Shown here: one piece after another, positions 1 through 9,049 of the stretch
Position numbering within the stretch: position 1 is the stretch's first letter
How the letters are laid out: the number at the start of each line of letters is the position of its first letter
Assembly: GCF_000271485.2 (NCBI RefSeq)
Contig: NZ_AKVN02000001.1
Span: forward strand, 2,319,501 to 2,383,500
Source: Pelosinus fermentans DSM 17108
GTDB taxonomy: Bacteria; Bacillota; Negativicutes; DSM-13327
Direction: 5' to 3'
Length of the DNA: 64,000 nucleotides
Position numbers and translations under genes: made by a program
Notes under the pieces: model-generated
What the model saw: the letters and a program-made list of their open reading frames with translations, nothing else
Database searches by the model: none
What the model was told of the DNA's origin: nothing

Positions 1-257
1 TGGGGTTTTTCCGCAGAGATTATGGTGCTGCTGGGTTATATGAAATGGTTACTAGTCATAGTTTAAGTAAAGAGCAGCTTTTAATTGCTAGTGTAACATT
101 GACCTTATTTGTACCTTGTATTGCGCAAGCAGCGGTAATGATAAAAGAACGAGGGTTATTTATTTCAATTATAATGTTATTTGCGATTATCTTTTTGGCC
201 TTTATGGGAGGTTTGCTGCTTTCTAAAATATTACCGATTCTTAATCTTACTTTGTAG
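1..257 (+). CDS. feoB: FeoB ferrous iron transporter, C-terminal end (partial)
   Basis: The frame is open from base 3 to the TAG at 257 and gives the last 84 residues of a larger protein; the 5' part lies outside the window. It begins with the FRRDYGAAG stretch typical of the FeoB C-terminal half, followed by two hydrophobic segments that read as the last membrane helices. FeoB is the GTPase-coupled Fe2+ importer of the inner membrane. A FeoA-domain gene follows 36 bases downstream, which supports the call. Confidence 0.85.
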   Translation, partial: GFFRRDYGAAGLYEMVTSHSLSKEQLLIASVTLTLFVPCIAQAAVMIKERGLFISIIMLFAIIFLAFMGGLLLSKILPILNLTL

Positions 258-293
258 AATATATTCTTTACTCTGAAAAAGGGAGTGGACGAT

Positions 294-521
294 ATGGCTC
301 ACCTTATACCAATTGTTAGGTGTAAAAAAAATACGATGGTACATGTTGTGCGTCTATTATCAACAAGTGGGGATCATTTACGCAAACTAACAGCTTTAGG
401 GGTATTGCCTGGGGTGAAAATAGAAATTTTACAAACCTATCCTGCCTATGTGTTAAAAATAGGATATACACAAATTGCTTTAGATTATGAAATAGCAAAG
501 AATATTATTGTTGTTCCATAA
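294..521 (+). CDS. feoA: FeoA family protein
   Basis: A 75-residue protein whose middle (LTALGVLPGVKIEIL) is the FeoA SH3-like fold signature, ending in the usual short strands. FeoA proteins are small cytosolic partners of FeoB. The ATG at 294 is preferred over the in-frame GTG at 285 because the GGGAG at 281-285 is then 8 bases upstream, whereas it overlaps the GTG. It sits right after feoB, so the two are probably cotranscribed. The order feoB-feoA is the reverse of the common one; another feoA may lie upstream of feoB outside the window. Confidence 0.85.
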   Translation: MAHLIPIVRCKKNTMVHVVRLLSTSGDHLRKLTALGVLPGVKIEILQTYPAYVLKIGYTQIALDYEIAKNIIVVP

Positions 522-569
522 TTAAAAGGGAATGTGCTTGATGCTAGTGGTTTTAGATTATACCAAGTC

Positions 570-779
570 TTAATCAGAAGCGTTATTTTCTATAGCTTTA
601 TTTAAAGCGCTGATTAATGTCGTTATGTCGATGCCGTGAGCTGCTGCTCCTTGTCCAATATTCTCAAATCGTGCAGCTGCACAACCAAAACATCCCATAC
701 CATGATCGCGAAAAACAGCAACCGTCTGGGGATATTGTTCAACAACTTCTGAAATTCTCATATTTTCGGTAATAAGCAT
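570..779 (-). CDS. DUF1858 (redox-disulfide) domain protein
   Basis: A 69-residue protein with the DUF1858 pattern: an N-terminal 'ISEVVEQYPQTVAVFRDHGM' block followed by GCFGCA, a C-x2-C pair as in proteins often found near hybrid-cluster protein. The function of this family is not established; a redox or metal role is inferred from the cysteines. AGGAGG at 786-791 (minus strand) is 6 bases from the ATG at 779, so the upstream TTG at 785, which abuts the SD, is unlikely to be the start. It converges with feoA. Confidence 0.8.
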   Translation of the reverse strand: MLITENMRISEVVEQYPQTVAVFRDHGMGCFGCAAARFENIGQGAAAHGIDITTLISALNKAIENNASD

Positions 780-932
780 AAACAACCTCCTAATATATAA
801 TTATTAATACATAGTTTTAGCGAACGATACTATTTTATACGAACTAGAGGCTAGTATTTTTTGCAAAAGAGAGGTAGAATATTGTAGATAAAGATAAAAT
901 AGGGGTCATATGATAAAAGGCGGTGGCAAAAA

Positions 933-1754
933 TTGAATATAAAAAAGGGGCAAATTAATATTGTAATAGGTTTAATAATTATTTTTTTCTTGATTGCCCT
1001 TTCTAAAATCGGTACCCATTCAGTAGTAGCAAGCTATAATAAAAACAATCCTATTAATCTTCAAGAAGTACCTATTTTAAATTATCATAAAGTGGATATA
1101 TTAAATCATGCTTTATCTATTTCACCACGAGAGTTTGAAGACCAAATGGAGTATTTATATCAAAATGGTTATCATACGATTACTCCTGATCAACTTATGG
1201 CTTATTTAAAATCGGGTAAACCATTGCCGGACAAACCGATTTTGATTACCTTTGATGATGGCTATCTTGATAATTATACAAATGCATATCCTATTTTGAA
1301 AAAATACGGTTTTACAGGAACTATTTTTATTGTCACGAATTTTATTAGTAAAGATGAGCGGTTTATGACTTGGGATCAAATAAAAGAAATGCAGCAAAAC
1401 GGTATGATTTTTGGCTCTCATACTGCAAATCATAAATCCCTTACAGGTCTTACGAAGGAACAAGTTCTAGATGAACTTAGCCAATCCCGTGATGAAATAG
1501 CCCGCCAATTAGGTAAGGCTCCCAAGTATTTTGCCTATCCAACGGGCACTTATAATGAAGAAATTGAAGACATGGTGAGAAAAACAGGATATAAGGCCGC
1601 ATTCACCATTGAATATGGGCAGGTTAGTGCTGATAGCGATGTGTTTCTTTTGCAGCGTATTCCTATTTTTAAAGGGCAAAAAACGTTTCGAAGTTTCTTC
1701 ATTCGCTTAAACGGTGCACCCGTCTTAGAAGAACTGGGTATTATAAAAAATTAA
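933..1754 (+). CDS. Polysaccharide deacetylase (NodB-type), membrane anchored or secreted
   Basis: A 273-residue protein with one N-terminal hydrophobic segment (about residues 7-25), so an uncleaved anchor or signal peptide, followed by a NodB homology domain. Motif 1 TFDDGYLDNY supplies the catalytic Asp and first metal Asp, motif 2 SHTANHKSL supplies the two metal His, and motif 3 is AYPTGTYN. Such enzymes remove acetyl groups from cell-wall or polysaccharide GlcNAc outside the membrane; the exact substrate cannot be read here. The start is TTG, preceded by a purine-rich GGCGGTGG. A strong terminator follows, so it is probably monocistronic. Confidence 0.88.
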   Translation: MNIKKGQINIVIGLIIIFFLIALSKIGTHSVVASYNKNNPINLQEVPILNYHKVDILNHALSISPREFEDQMEYLYQNGYHTITPDQLMAYLKSGKPLPDKPILITFDDGYLDNYTNAYPILKKYGFTGTIFIVTNFISKDERFMTWDQIKEMQQNGMIFGSHTANHKSLTGLTKEQVLDELSQSRDEIARQLGKAPKYFAYPTGTYNEEIEDMVRKTGYKAAFTIEYGQVSADSDVFLLQRIPIFKGQKTFRSFFIRLNGAPVLEELGIIKN

Positions 1755-1774
1755 ATATTTCAGATAAGAACTAG

Positions 1775-1817
1775 GACAAAAGACTTTGAAGATGGGTCTT
1801 TTGTCTTTTATTTTTAA
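1775..1817 (+). terminator. Intrinsic terminator after the polysaccharide deacetylase
   Basis: A perfect 10-bp stem (GACAAAAGAC at 1775-1784 with GTCTTTTGTC at 1796-1805) and an 11-base loop, followed by a T-rich tract. It separates the deacetylase from the dcw cluster. Confidence 0.85.
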
Positions 1818-1878
1818 ATGATGAAGAATTCCTTAAGGATTAAGAAGGATTTTATTTTATAAAGATAGAACACTAAAA

Positions 1879-1903
1879 GTGGGTAATTGTGGTGGGAAGT
1901 GGT
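1879..1903 (+). promoter_or_regulatory. MraZ box (three repeats, 10-bp period)
   Basis: GTGGG at 1879, GTGGT at 1889 and GTGGT at 1899 are separated by exactly 5 bases each, giving a one-helical-turn period. This matches the operator type known for MraZ, which binds tandem GTGGG-like repeats in front of its own gene. The array ends 29 bases before the mraZ ATG. This predicts autorepression of the dcw operon by MraZ. A promoter is not clear; TTAAGG-N17-TTTATA just upstream is weak. Confidence 0.75.
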
Positions 1904-1932
1904 AGAGGAATCAAAATGGTGGTGGTAAAATT

Positions 1933-2364
1933 ATGTTAATGGGTGAGTACCTTCATACGATTGATGATAAGGGAAGACTCATTTTACCTGCCAAGTTCCG
2001 TGAGGAGTTGGGAGAAAATTTTATTGTTACCAAAGGCCTTGATAATTGTTTGTTTATATATGAAAAAAAGGAATGGGATATTTTAGCAAGCAAGCTAAAG
2101 CAATTACCGCTAGCAAAACCTGAAGCCAGAGCCTTCGTACGATTCTTTTTTTCTGGTGGAGCGGAGATCTCTTGTGATAAACAAGGGCGAATATTACTGC
2201 CTAATACTCTTAGGGAATATGCCCAACTTGATAAAGATGTCACAGTGATTGGCGTTTCAAATCGTATTGAACTTTGGAATCGCAGCAGCTGGGATGCTTA
2301 TAATGAAAAGATTGCTCCTACAGTAGCCCAAATTGCTGAAAGCTTAGTTGATTTAGGTATATAA
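1933..2364 (+). CDS. mraZ: Transcriptional regulator MraZ
   Basis: A 143-residue protein with two copies of the MraZ/AbrB-like half-domain, each carrying the DxxxR signature (DDKGRLILPAKFR near residue 12 and DKQGRILLPNTLR near 86). Length and motifs are those of MraZ, the DNA-binding regulator at the head of dcw clusters. The ATG at 1933 follows GGTGGTGG; the ATG at 1939 gives the shorter classical MGEY start and is also possible. rsmH follows directly, as is nearly universal for MraZ. Confidence 0.95.
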   Translation: MLMGEYLHTIDDKGRLILPAKFREELGENFIVTKGLDNCLFIYEKKEWDILASKLKQLPLAKPEARAFVRFFFSGGAEISCDKQGRILLPNTLREYAQLDKDVTVIGVSNRIELWNRSSWDAYNEKIAPTVAQIAESLVDLGI

Positions 2365-2422
2365 AGTTGAATATAGTGTGAAAATATAGTGCTTATGAAT
2401 TTGAATGGGGTGAGTGACTACT

Positions 2423-3361
2423 GTGGAATTTCATCATGTTAGTGTGTTATTAAAAGAGAGTGTGTCTGCATTGGTAACGAATCCTGAAGGTATTTATGTT
2501 GATTGTACATTAGGTGGAAGTGGACATGCTGAACATGTTGTCAAACAATTGGGGACATCGGGGCGATTCATTGGCATTGATCAGGATCCAGCTGCGATAG
2601 AAACGGGAAAAATTAAGTTGTCCAATTCCAAGTGCAGAGTCGATATCGTACAGAATAATTTTCAAAATATTGGACTTGTCTTAGATGAGTTAGAAGTAAA
2701 TAAGGTGGACGGCGTATTATTTGATTTAGGGGTATCGTCACATCAGCTGGATATTGCTGAAAGAGGATTTTCTTATATGCAAGATGCACCTTTAGATATG
2801 CGTATGAATCCAAATAGTGATTTTTCTGCTTATGATATTGTGAATAATTATTCGGAAAATCAATTGACAGATATTATTATTACTTATGGAGAAGAGCGTT
2901 GGGCCAAGAGAATTGCGAAGTTCATCATTGAATTTCGAAGTGGTAAAGCGATAGAAACTACTGGAGAATTAGTAGATATCATAAAAAGGGCGATTCCGTC
3001 AGCAGCAAGGCGCGATGGACCACATCCAGCGAAAAGAACATTTCAGGCCATACGTATTGAAGTAAACAATGAGCTGGGAATTCTAAAAGATGCTTTTACA
3101 ACTTCCATAGAGAGACTTGCTTTGGGCGGGAGATTGTGTATTATTACATTTCATTCCTTGGAAGACCGGATTGCGAAGCAGACTTTACAGATGATGGCAA
3201 AAGGATGTATTTGTCCAAAAGCATTGCCGATATGTATGTGTAATAATAAACCGCAGATTAAAATCTTAGGTAAACCGATTGTTCCATCAGTGAATGAGTT
3301 AGAAGAGAATCCACGGGCGCGGAGTGCTAAGCTGCGCGTAGCGGAAAAAATAAATTTATAA
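2423..3361 (+). CDS. rsmH: 16S rRNA (cytosine-1402-N4)-methyltransferase RsmH
   Basis: About 312 residues, beginning HHVSVLLKESV and carrying the SAM-binding CTLGGSGHAEHV block, FDLGVSSHQLD and FHSLEDR motifs of RsmH (MraW). It methylates N4 of C1402 in the ribosomal decoding centre. The GTG at 2423 is taken because GGGGTGA at 2406-2412 lies 10 bases upstream; the in-frame GTG at 2414 nearly touches that SD. It lies between mraZ and the ftsL-like gene. Confidence 0.95.
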   Translation: MEFHHVSVLLKESVSALVTNPEGIYVDCTLGGSGHAEHVVKQLGTSGRFIGIDQDPAAIETGKIKLSNSKCRVDIVQNNFQNIGLVLDELEVNKVDGVLFDLGVSSHQLDIAERGFSYMQDAPLDMRMNPNSDFSAYDIVNNYSENQLTDIIITYGEERWAKRIAKFIIEFRSGKAIETTGELVDIIKRAIPSAARRDGPHPAKRTFQAIRIEVNNELGILKDAFTTSIERLALGGRLCIITFHSLEDRIAKQTLQMMAKGCICPKALPICMCNNKPQIKILGKPIVPSVNELEENPRARSAKLRVAEKINL

Positions 3362-3420
3362 AAATTGGTGTAATATCATGGGAACTACAATTGTTCTAAT
3401 TTTAAGGAAGGGGAATATAC

Positions 3421-3843
3421 ATGTTAGTAAATAAAAAACAAGATTGGGATATTTATCAACAACCAGAAGTCCCATCCATTAAAAAAAAGTATTTAGTAAA
3501 ACCTGATATTGCGCTACGAGTGAAATGCTTAACAATAGTTACTATGATTATAGTAGCAGCCATGTTTTTAACTGCATCAAGCGAAGCAATTATACGCTCT
3601 GGTTATGAGTTAGTGCAAATGAAAGTAGAAGTCATTAAACTGGAAAAAGAAAATGAATTATTGCAATTAGAGATTGCGAAATTAAAGTCACCGCAGCGTA
3701 TTCAGAGTATAGCTACAACTCAGCTAGGTATGGTAATGCCGCAAAATATATATTGTGCGGAAAGTTCATCAAAAAGTTCTAATTTGAATACCGAAGGAGA
3801 AAAAAGTATAGTAAGTATGCTGCTAAATCGTAAGAGTCAATAA
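3421..3843 (+). CDS. ftsL: FtsL-like cell division protein
   Basis: A 140-residue bitopic protein: a charged cytoplasmic N-terminus, one membrane segment at about residues 38-55, then a heptad-like coiled coil (VIKLEKENELLQLEIAKLK) typical of FtsL/DivIC. In other bacteria FtsL joins FtsQ and FtsB/DivIC at the septum and activates the FtsW-FtsI synthase. Sequence identity in this family is low, so the assignment rests on topology and on its place between rsmH and the class B PBP. The SD AAGGAAGGGG precedes the ATG. Confidence 0.85.
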   Translation: MLVNKKQDWDIYQQPEVPSIKKKYLVKPDIALRVKCLTIVTMIIVAAMFLTASSEAIIRSGYELVQMKVEVIKLEKENELLQLEIAKLKSPQRIQSIATTQLGMVMPQNIYCAESSSKSSNLNTEGEKSIVSMLLNRKSQ

Positions 3844-3865
3844 TTAAAAATTGGGGGAGTGCCCA

Positions 3866-5953
3866 TTGGCGTCATCATCACATGTTACCATTAGGAAAAG
3901 GGTGGCCTGTCTTTTTCTACTGATTGCGGTAATTATGTCAGGACTTGGTTTTCGTCTAATGTATCTCCAATTTTACAGAAGCAATTGGTTAACAGAAAAT
4001 GCTATCGACCAGCGGGTGAGAGATATTCCCGTAGAGGCAAAGCGGGGTACTATTTTTGATCGTAATGGGAGAGAGCTTGGTGTGAGTATAAGTTCTGAAT
4101 CTGTATACGCAATACCAGCTGAAATAGTAGATGTAGAAGGAACGGCAGCCAGATTGGCTGCTATTTTGACGTTAGACAGGGATAAATTAACGGCAAAATT
4201 GAAAAGACGTCAGGCATTTACTTGGGTGAAGCGGAAAGTAGATGGAGAAATCGCCAAAGAAATACATATGCTTAATTTACCAGGAATCGGATTGACCCAG
4301 GAAAATCAGCGTTATTATCCTAATGATAATCTAGCAGCTCATATACTGGGGTTTACGGGAATTGATAGTCAAGGGTTAGACGGAGTAGAATTAACTTTTG
4401 ACAGCTATTTGAAGGGACGCAGCGGAAGTATTGTGGTGGAGTATGATGCTCGAGGACAGGAAATACCTTATGCATCTCATCAATTTATAAAGCCGGTAGA
4501 AGGGCATAATATTTATCTAACCATTGATATTGTAATTCAACAAATTATTGAACGAGAGCTTGAAAAAGTAATGCAAGACACCAAGGCGCAGGCAGCTACG
4601 ATTATTGCTATAGAACCTAGTACTGGGGAAATACTAGCCTTGGCGAATCGACCGGATTATAATCCAAATCGTTTTGCAGAATTTTCACCAAAACTATGGA
4701 GAAATATTGCTGTTTCTAATGCTTATGAGCCAGGATCTACCTTTAAGATTCTTACCACAACAGCAGCATTAGGAGAGAAAGTAGTGAGTCTTAATGAACG
4801 CTTTTTTGATCCAGGATCTGTAGAGGTTCAGGGACGAACCATTCATTGCTGGAAAGATGGCGGGCATGGCAGCCAAACCTTTCAAGAGGTAGTTGAAAAC
4901 TCTTGTAATGTAGGTTTTGTAAATGTTGGTCTTCGATTAGGTGTTGATTCTTTTTACAAATATTTTACTGCTTTTGGTTTAGGAAAACATACGAATGTTG
5001 ATTTACCAGGGGAAGCAAAAGGGATCGTTATTGAGAAATCACAGGTTAAGCCGATTAATATTGCTACCATGTCTATGGGGCAAAGTATAGCTGTAACGCC
5101 GCTGCAGTTAGTAACAGCAGTAGCAGCAGTGGCTAATGACGGGCAGAGGCTTAGACCCCAGATTGTTCGGGAGGTAAAAGGGAAAGATGGCGAAATTATA
5201 CGCAGCTTCACCCCGGATATTATCAATCAAGTTGTTGATGTGGCAACTGCTCAGGAAGTTAAAAAAGTATTAGAGAGTGTTGTAGCAAATGGTACGGGGA
5301 AGAATGCTTATATCGAAGGATTCCGTATTGCAGGTAAGACTGGTACCGCTCAGAAAGTCGGAGCCGGAGGATATATGCCAGGCAAATACGTCGCTTCTTT
5401 TGTTGGGTTTGCGCCAGCTGATAAGCCGCAGATTGTAATGGTTGTCATTATTGATGAACCTGTAGGCTTATATTATGGCGGCCAAATAGCAGCTCCTGTT
5501 TTTACTGGCATAATGAATGATGTCTTACAATATTTAAAGATTGCACCAAAAATTGCAGAAGCAGATGCAAATACAACAAAGGAAACTCACGTAGTTGTGC
5601 CAAGTGTTATAAACTTATTAGTTGCAGAAGCAACGCAGGAACTGAAAAAATCAGGCTTATCTGTAAGAGTTGAGGAGTCAGGTGAACGTGTGGCGGATCA
5701 GATACCAAAACCGGGTAGCCGTATGCCAAAAGATTCTAGTGTCTTATTATATACGATGACCCCAAGATACGGTGCAGGAGAGATTACAGTTCCTGATTGT
5801 ACCGGACAGTCGCTGCGTGAGGCGGCAGATACATTAGCTGAGGTGGGACTACGAATCAAACCTATAGGGGTGGGAACAAAAGCGATAAAACAAGAACCTT
5901 TAGCAGGCACTAAGGTATTGCCTGGAAGTGAAATTACAATGTTCTTTGAATAA
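3866..5953 (+). CDS. Class B penicillin-binding protein with PASTA repeats (FtsI/SpoVD type)
   Basis: About 695 residues: an N-terminal membrane anchor, a PBP dimerisation domain (RGTIFDRNGRELG), then a transpeptidase domain with SxxK (STFK, near residue 290), SxN (SCN, near 345) and KTG (KTGTAQK, near 490). Two C-terminal PASTA units follow, from about residue 575. It cross-links septal or spore peptidoglycan outside the inner membrane. Bacillus has FtsI and SpoVD in tandem here; only one copy is present, so it may serve division, sporulation or both. The TTG at 3866 is preferred over the TTG at 3851 because GGGGGAG at 3853-3859 is the SD. Confidence 0.92.
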   Translation: MASSSHVTIRKRVACLFLLIAVIMSGLGFRLMYLQFYRSNWLTENAIDQRVRDIPVEAKRGTIFDRNGRELGVSISSESVYAIPAEIVDVEGTAARLAAILTLDRDKLTAKLKRRQAFTWVKRKVDGEIAKEIHMLNLPGIGLTQENQRYYPNDNLAAHILGFTGIDSQGLDGVELTFDSYLKGRSGSIVVEYDARGQEIPYASHQFIKPVEGHNIYLTIDIVIQQIIERELEKVMQDTKAQAATIIAIEPSTGEILALANRPDYNPNRFAEFSPKLWRNIAVSNAYEPGSTFKILTTTAALGEKVVSLNERFFDPGSVEVQGRTIHCWKDGGHGSQTFQEVVENSCNVGFVNVGLRLGVDSFYKYFTAFGLGKHTNVDLPGEAKGIVIEKSQVKPINIATMSMGQSIAVTPLQLVTAVAAVANDGQRLRPQIVREVKGKDGEIIRSFTPDIINQVVDVATAQEVKKVLESVVANGTGKNAYIEGFRIAGKTGTAQKVGAGGYMPGKYVASFVGFAPADKPQIVMVVIIDEPVGLYYGGQIAAPVFTGIMNDVLQYLKIAPKIAEADANTTKETHVVVPSVINLLVAEATQELKKSGLSVRVEESGERVADQIPKPGSRMPKDSSVLLYTMTPRYGAGEITVPDCTGQSLREAADTLAEVGLRIKPIGVGTKAIKQEPLAGTKVLPGSEITMFFE

Positions 5954-6106
5954 CTTTTTAAAAAGTAAAAAGAGAAAAATATGTACTGGAAAAGGATAAA
6001 TAAGTAATTTTAAGTAATAGAAAGTTTGCTGATATGGTAATCTGCACATGGTTATGATAATATTGGTAACAATGGTAATAATAGTTGACATATAGGAGGT
6101 ATTCTC

Positions 6107-7609
6107 ATGAAAAAAAAATTGCAAGAATTAATTGATTTATTACCAAATGCGATAATAGAAGGAAATGAGAAAGTCGCAGAAACAGTAATTGCAGATTTAG
6201 CTCAGGACTCTCGTAAAATCACACCAGGAACTTTATTTGTTTGCTTATCTGGTGCTAAAACAGATGGTCACGATTATATTGTGCAGGCCTGTCACCAAGG
6301 CGCAGTAGCCGTTTTGGTTGAAAAAGATATTGATATCATTCCTCAGGGGTTAACAGTTATAAAAGTAGCGAATACTCGAGAAGCGATGATCAAGATTGCT
6401 CCATATTTTTTTGAATATCCAAGTTGCAAATTACGCATGATTGGAGTTACAGGGACAAATGGTAAAACCACCACCACTTATTTAATCAGAAGTATCTTAC
6501 AACAGGCTGGGTTTCATGTAGGAGTGATCGGGACGATTCAAAACAGTATTGGTGATAAAATAATACCTACTCAAAATACTACGCCTGATGTTATTGATTT
6601 ACAAAGACTGTTAGCCGAGATGGCAGAGGCTAATATGGATTACGTAGTTATGGAAGTGTCTTCCCATGCTCTTGCTCTTAATCGAGTGGCTGGTTGTGAA
6701 TTTGATGTTGGTATCTTTACGAATATGACTCGCGATCATTTAGATTTTCATGTAACCTTTGAGGGGTATTTAGAAGCGAAAACAAGATTATTTCAATTAC
6801 TTAGTAGTAAGGATAATCAGAAAGAGGGCAAGACAGCTATTATTAATACAGATGATAAGGCTGCTGCATTTATATTAGAACGTACGGGATGCAACACAAT
6901 TACATACGGTATTGAAAATTATGCGGATTTACAGGCTAAAAATACGAATATTCAAGCGAAAGGCGCGGAATTTGATATTATTGGTTCTTTTGGCATTATG
7001 CCATTGCAACTCAAAATAACGGGATTGTTTAATGTTTATAATGTTTTGTCAGCAGTAGGTGCAGCTTTGGCTGAGGGTATTGATGTTCCTATTATTAAAG
7101 CTGCTTTGGAAGCGTTTCAAAGCGTATCAGGCAGATTTGAGCTGGTAGATGGAGGGCAACCTTTTAGTATCATTGTAGATTATGCTCATACGCCGGATGG
7201 GCTGGAAAATATTTTAAAAACTGCCAAACAAATCGCTAAAAAACGTATTATTGTAGTCTTTGGTTGTGGTGGCGATCGCGATAAGACGAAAAGACCAATT
7301 ATGGGGAAATTAGCTGTACAATATGGCAATATTGTAATTGCTACATCTGACAATCCTCGAACGGAAGATCCCCAGAGTATCTTGAGTGAGATTGAAGTAG
7401 GTATTCAGGATTCGCTGACACCAGGAAAGATTTATGAGAAAATTGTTGATAGGCGCCAAGCAATTGAGCGTGCCCTATCTGTAGCTGAAACGGATGATAT
7501 TGTAATTATTGCTGGTAAGGGACATGAGAACTACCAGATTCTAAAAGATAGAACCATTCCATTTGATGATAAAGAAGTAGTAAAAGCCATCATCAAGGAG
7601 ATGAAATAA
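6107..7609 (+). CDS. murE: UDP-MurNAc-L-Ala-D-Glu:meso-diaminopimelate ligase MurE
   Basis: A 500-residue Mur ligase with the ATP-binding GTNGKTTT loop near residue 115, a central domain, and a C-terminal domain bearing SDNPRTEDP. The DNPR motif is the accepted marker of MurE enzymes that add meso-DAP rather than lysine. It forms the UDP-MurNAc-tripeptide in the cytosol. The SD AGGAGG lies 8 bases before the ATG. The murF ATG overlaps its stop codon (ATAATGG), which suggests translational coupling. dapF at 52.4 kb makes the substrate. Confidence 0.97.
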   Translation: MKKKLQELIDLLPNAIIEGNEKVAETVIADLAQDSRKITPGTLFVCLSGAKTDGHDYIVQACHQGAVAVLVEKDIDIIPQGLTVIKVANTREAMIKIAPYFFEYPSCKLRMIGVTGTNGKTTTTYLIRSILQQAGFHVGVIGTIQNSIGDKIIPTQNTTPDVIDLQRLLAEMAEANMDYVVMEVSSHALALNRVAGCEFDVGIFTNMTRDHLDFHVTFEGYLEAKTRLFQLLSSKDNQKEGKTAIINTDDKAAAFILERTGCNTITYGIENYADLQAKNTNIQAKGAEFDIIGSFGIMPLQLKITGLFNVYNVLSAVGAALAEGIDVPIIKAALEAFQSVSGRFELVDGGQPFSIIVDYAHTPDGLENILKTAKQIAKKRIIVVFGCGGDRDKTKRPIMGKLAVQYGNIVIATSDNPRTEDPQSILSEIEVGIQDSLTPGKIYEKIVDRRQAIERALSVAETDDIVIIAGKGHENYQILKDRTIPFDDKEVVKAIIKEMK

Positions 7610-8967
7610 TGGCAGGATTTACAGTTGAAGAAGTTTGTCTTGCTACAAAAGGAACGCTAATTGTTTCTGCACAACCAAAGGGATTTACAGGCGTTTCTAC
7701 AGATACGCGTACGGTGCAAAAAGGTGACTTATTTATTCCGCTAATTGGTGAAAATTTTGATGGCCATGAGTTTATTCAACAAGCGATAGAAAAGGGTGCG
7801 AGTGGTGTTGTTTTTAGCCATAAAGGTATGACACTGCCCCAGTATATTACGGCTATATTCGTTACCGATACTTTATTGGCGTTACAAGATTTGGCACGTT
7901 TTCACCGCCAGCGCTTTACTATTCCTGTCGTGGCGATTACCGGATCCAATGGCAAGACGACTACAAAAGATATGGCTGCAGCTGTTTTATCCAATCAGTT
8001 TCATGTATTAAAAACAGAGGCAAATTATAATAATGAAATCGGGTTGCCTTTGACATTGCTGCAGCTTACCCAGGAACATGAGGTGGCAGTGGTGGAAATG
8101 GGGATGCGAGGCAAGGGGCAAATTCGCCAATTAGCCAATATTGCATTGCCCACAATTGCTATCATAACAAATGTTGGTGAGACTCATCTTGAATTGCTGG
8201 GATCCATGGAAGAGATTGCTGCAGCTAAAGCGGAATTACTGGAGGCAATACCAGAAAATGGTGTGTCGATATTAAATGGTGATAATGTTTATGTGCGGGA
8301 AAAGGCCAAAGAAGCAAAGAGTCGTATTGTATTTTTTGGGCTGCAAGAAGGCGATATTAGGGCGGATAACATTCATATAAACGCCCAGAGTATAGATTTT
8401 GTGTGCCGCACGAATAATAATGCTTTTACAGTAGGCATACCAACGACTGGTAAACATAATGTTTATAATGCTTTAGCTGCAATTGCACTGGGCATGGAAT
8501 TAGGAATGAATGCTGATAGTATCTCTTCCGGATTTAGAGCTTTTAATGCCAGCCCTATGAGGTTACACATTGAAAAATTTGGTGATTACTTAGTTGTGAA
8601 TGATGCATATAATGCGAGTCCCATGTCTATGGCAGCCGCTATTGATACAATGCTTGAAGTTGCAAAAGGCCGCAAAGTGGCTGTGCTTGGCGATATGTTA
8701 GAATTAGGACCGATTGCAGTATCCGCTCATGAAGCCATTGGGGAAAAACTAGCTCAATGCGGGATTGAAATTGTTGTAACAGTCGGAGAGTTAGCAGCCA
8801 GCATTGCTAATAAAGCGAGTTCTTGCGGTATAAGTCAGGTTGTGGACTGCTCTGATCATGAGCAAGCGCAAGCAGAATTAAAGAAGCTGCTTATGCCTGG
8901 TGATACGATCTTGATAAAAGGATCAAGAGGAATGAAGATGGAAAAGATTATTAATATGTTCTTATAA
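7609..8967 (+). CDS. murF: UDP-MurNAc-tripeptide:D-Ala-D-Ala ligase MurF
   Basis: A 452-residue Mur ligase with the ITGSNGKTTTKD ATP loop near residue 110 and the MurF-type EANYNNEIGLPLTLL block. It adds D-Ala-D-Ala to the tripeptide precursor in the cytosol. Start and stop overlap with murE by one base, so the pair is coupled. It depends on the product of Ddl, whose gene at 16.65 kb is frameshifted in this sequence. Confidence 0.97.
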   Translation: MAGFTVEEVCLATKGTLIVSAQPKGFTGVSTDTRTVQKGDLFIPLIGENFDGHEFIQQAIEKGASGVVFSHKGMTLPQYITAIFVTDTLLALQDLARFHRQRFTIPVVAITGSNGKTTTKDMAAAVLSNQFHVLKTEANYNNEIGLPLTLLQLTQEHEVAVVEMGMRGKGQIRQLANIALPTIAIITNVGETHLELLGSMEEIAAAKAELLEAIPENGVSILNGDNVYVREKAKEAKSRIVFFGLQEGDIRADNIHINAQSIDFVCRTNNNAFTVGIPTTGKHNVYNALAAIALGMELGMNADSISSGFRAFNASPMRLHIEKFGDYLVVNDAYNASPMSMAAAIDTMLEVAKGRKVAVLGDMLELGPIAVSAHEAIGEKLAQCGIEIVVTVGELAASIANKASSCGISQVVDCSDHEQAQAELKKLLMPGDTILIKGSRGMKMEKIINMFL

Positions 8968-9049
8968 AAGCTGTTTTAAGAATGCAGAGATGCTAAGCGT
9001 CTAATAAAAATATTTTTAAAACAGGATCTGAAGGGTTTGGAGGTTGAAT

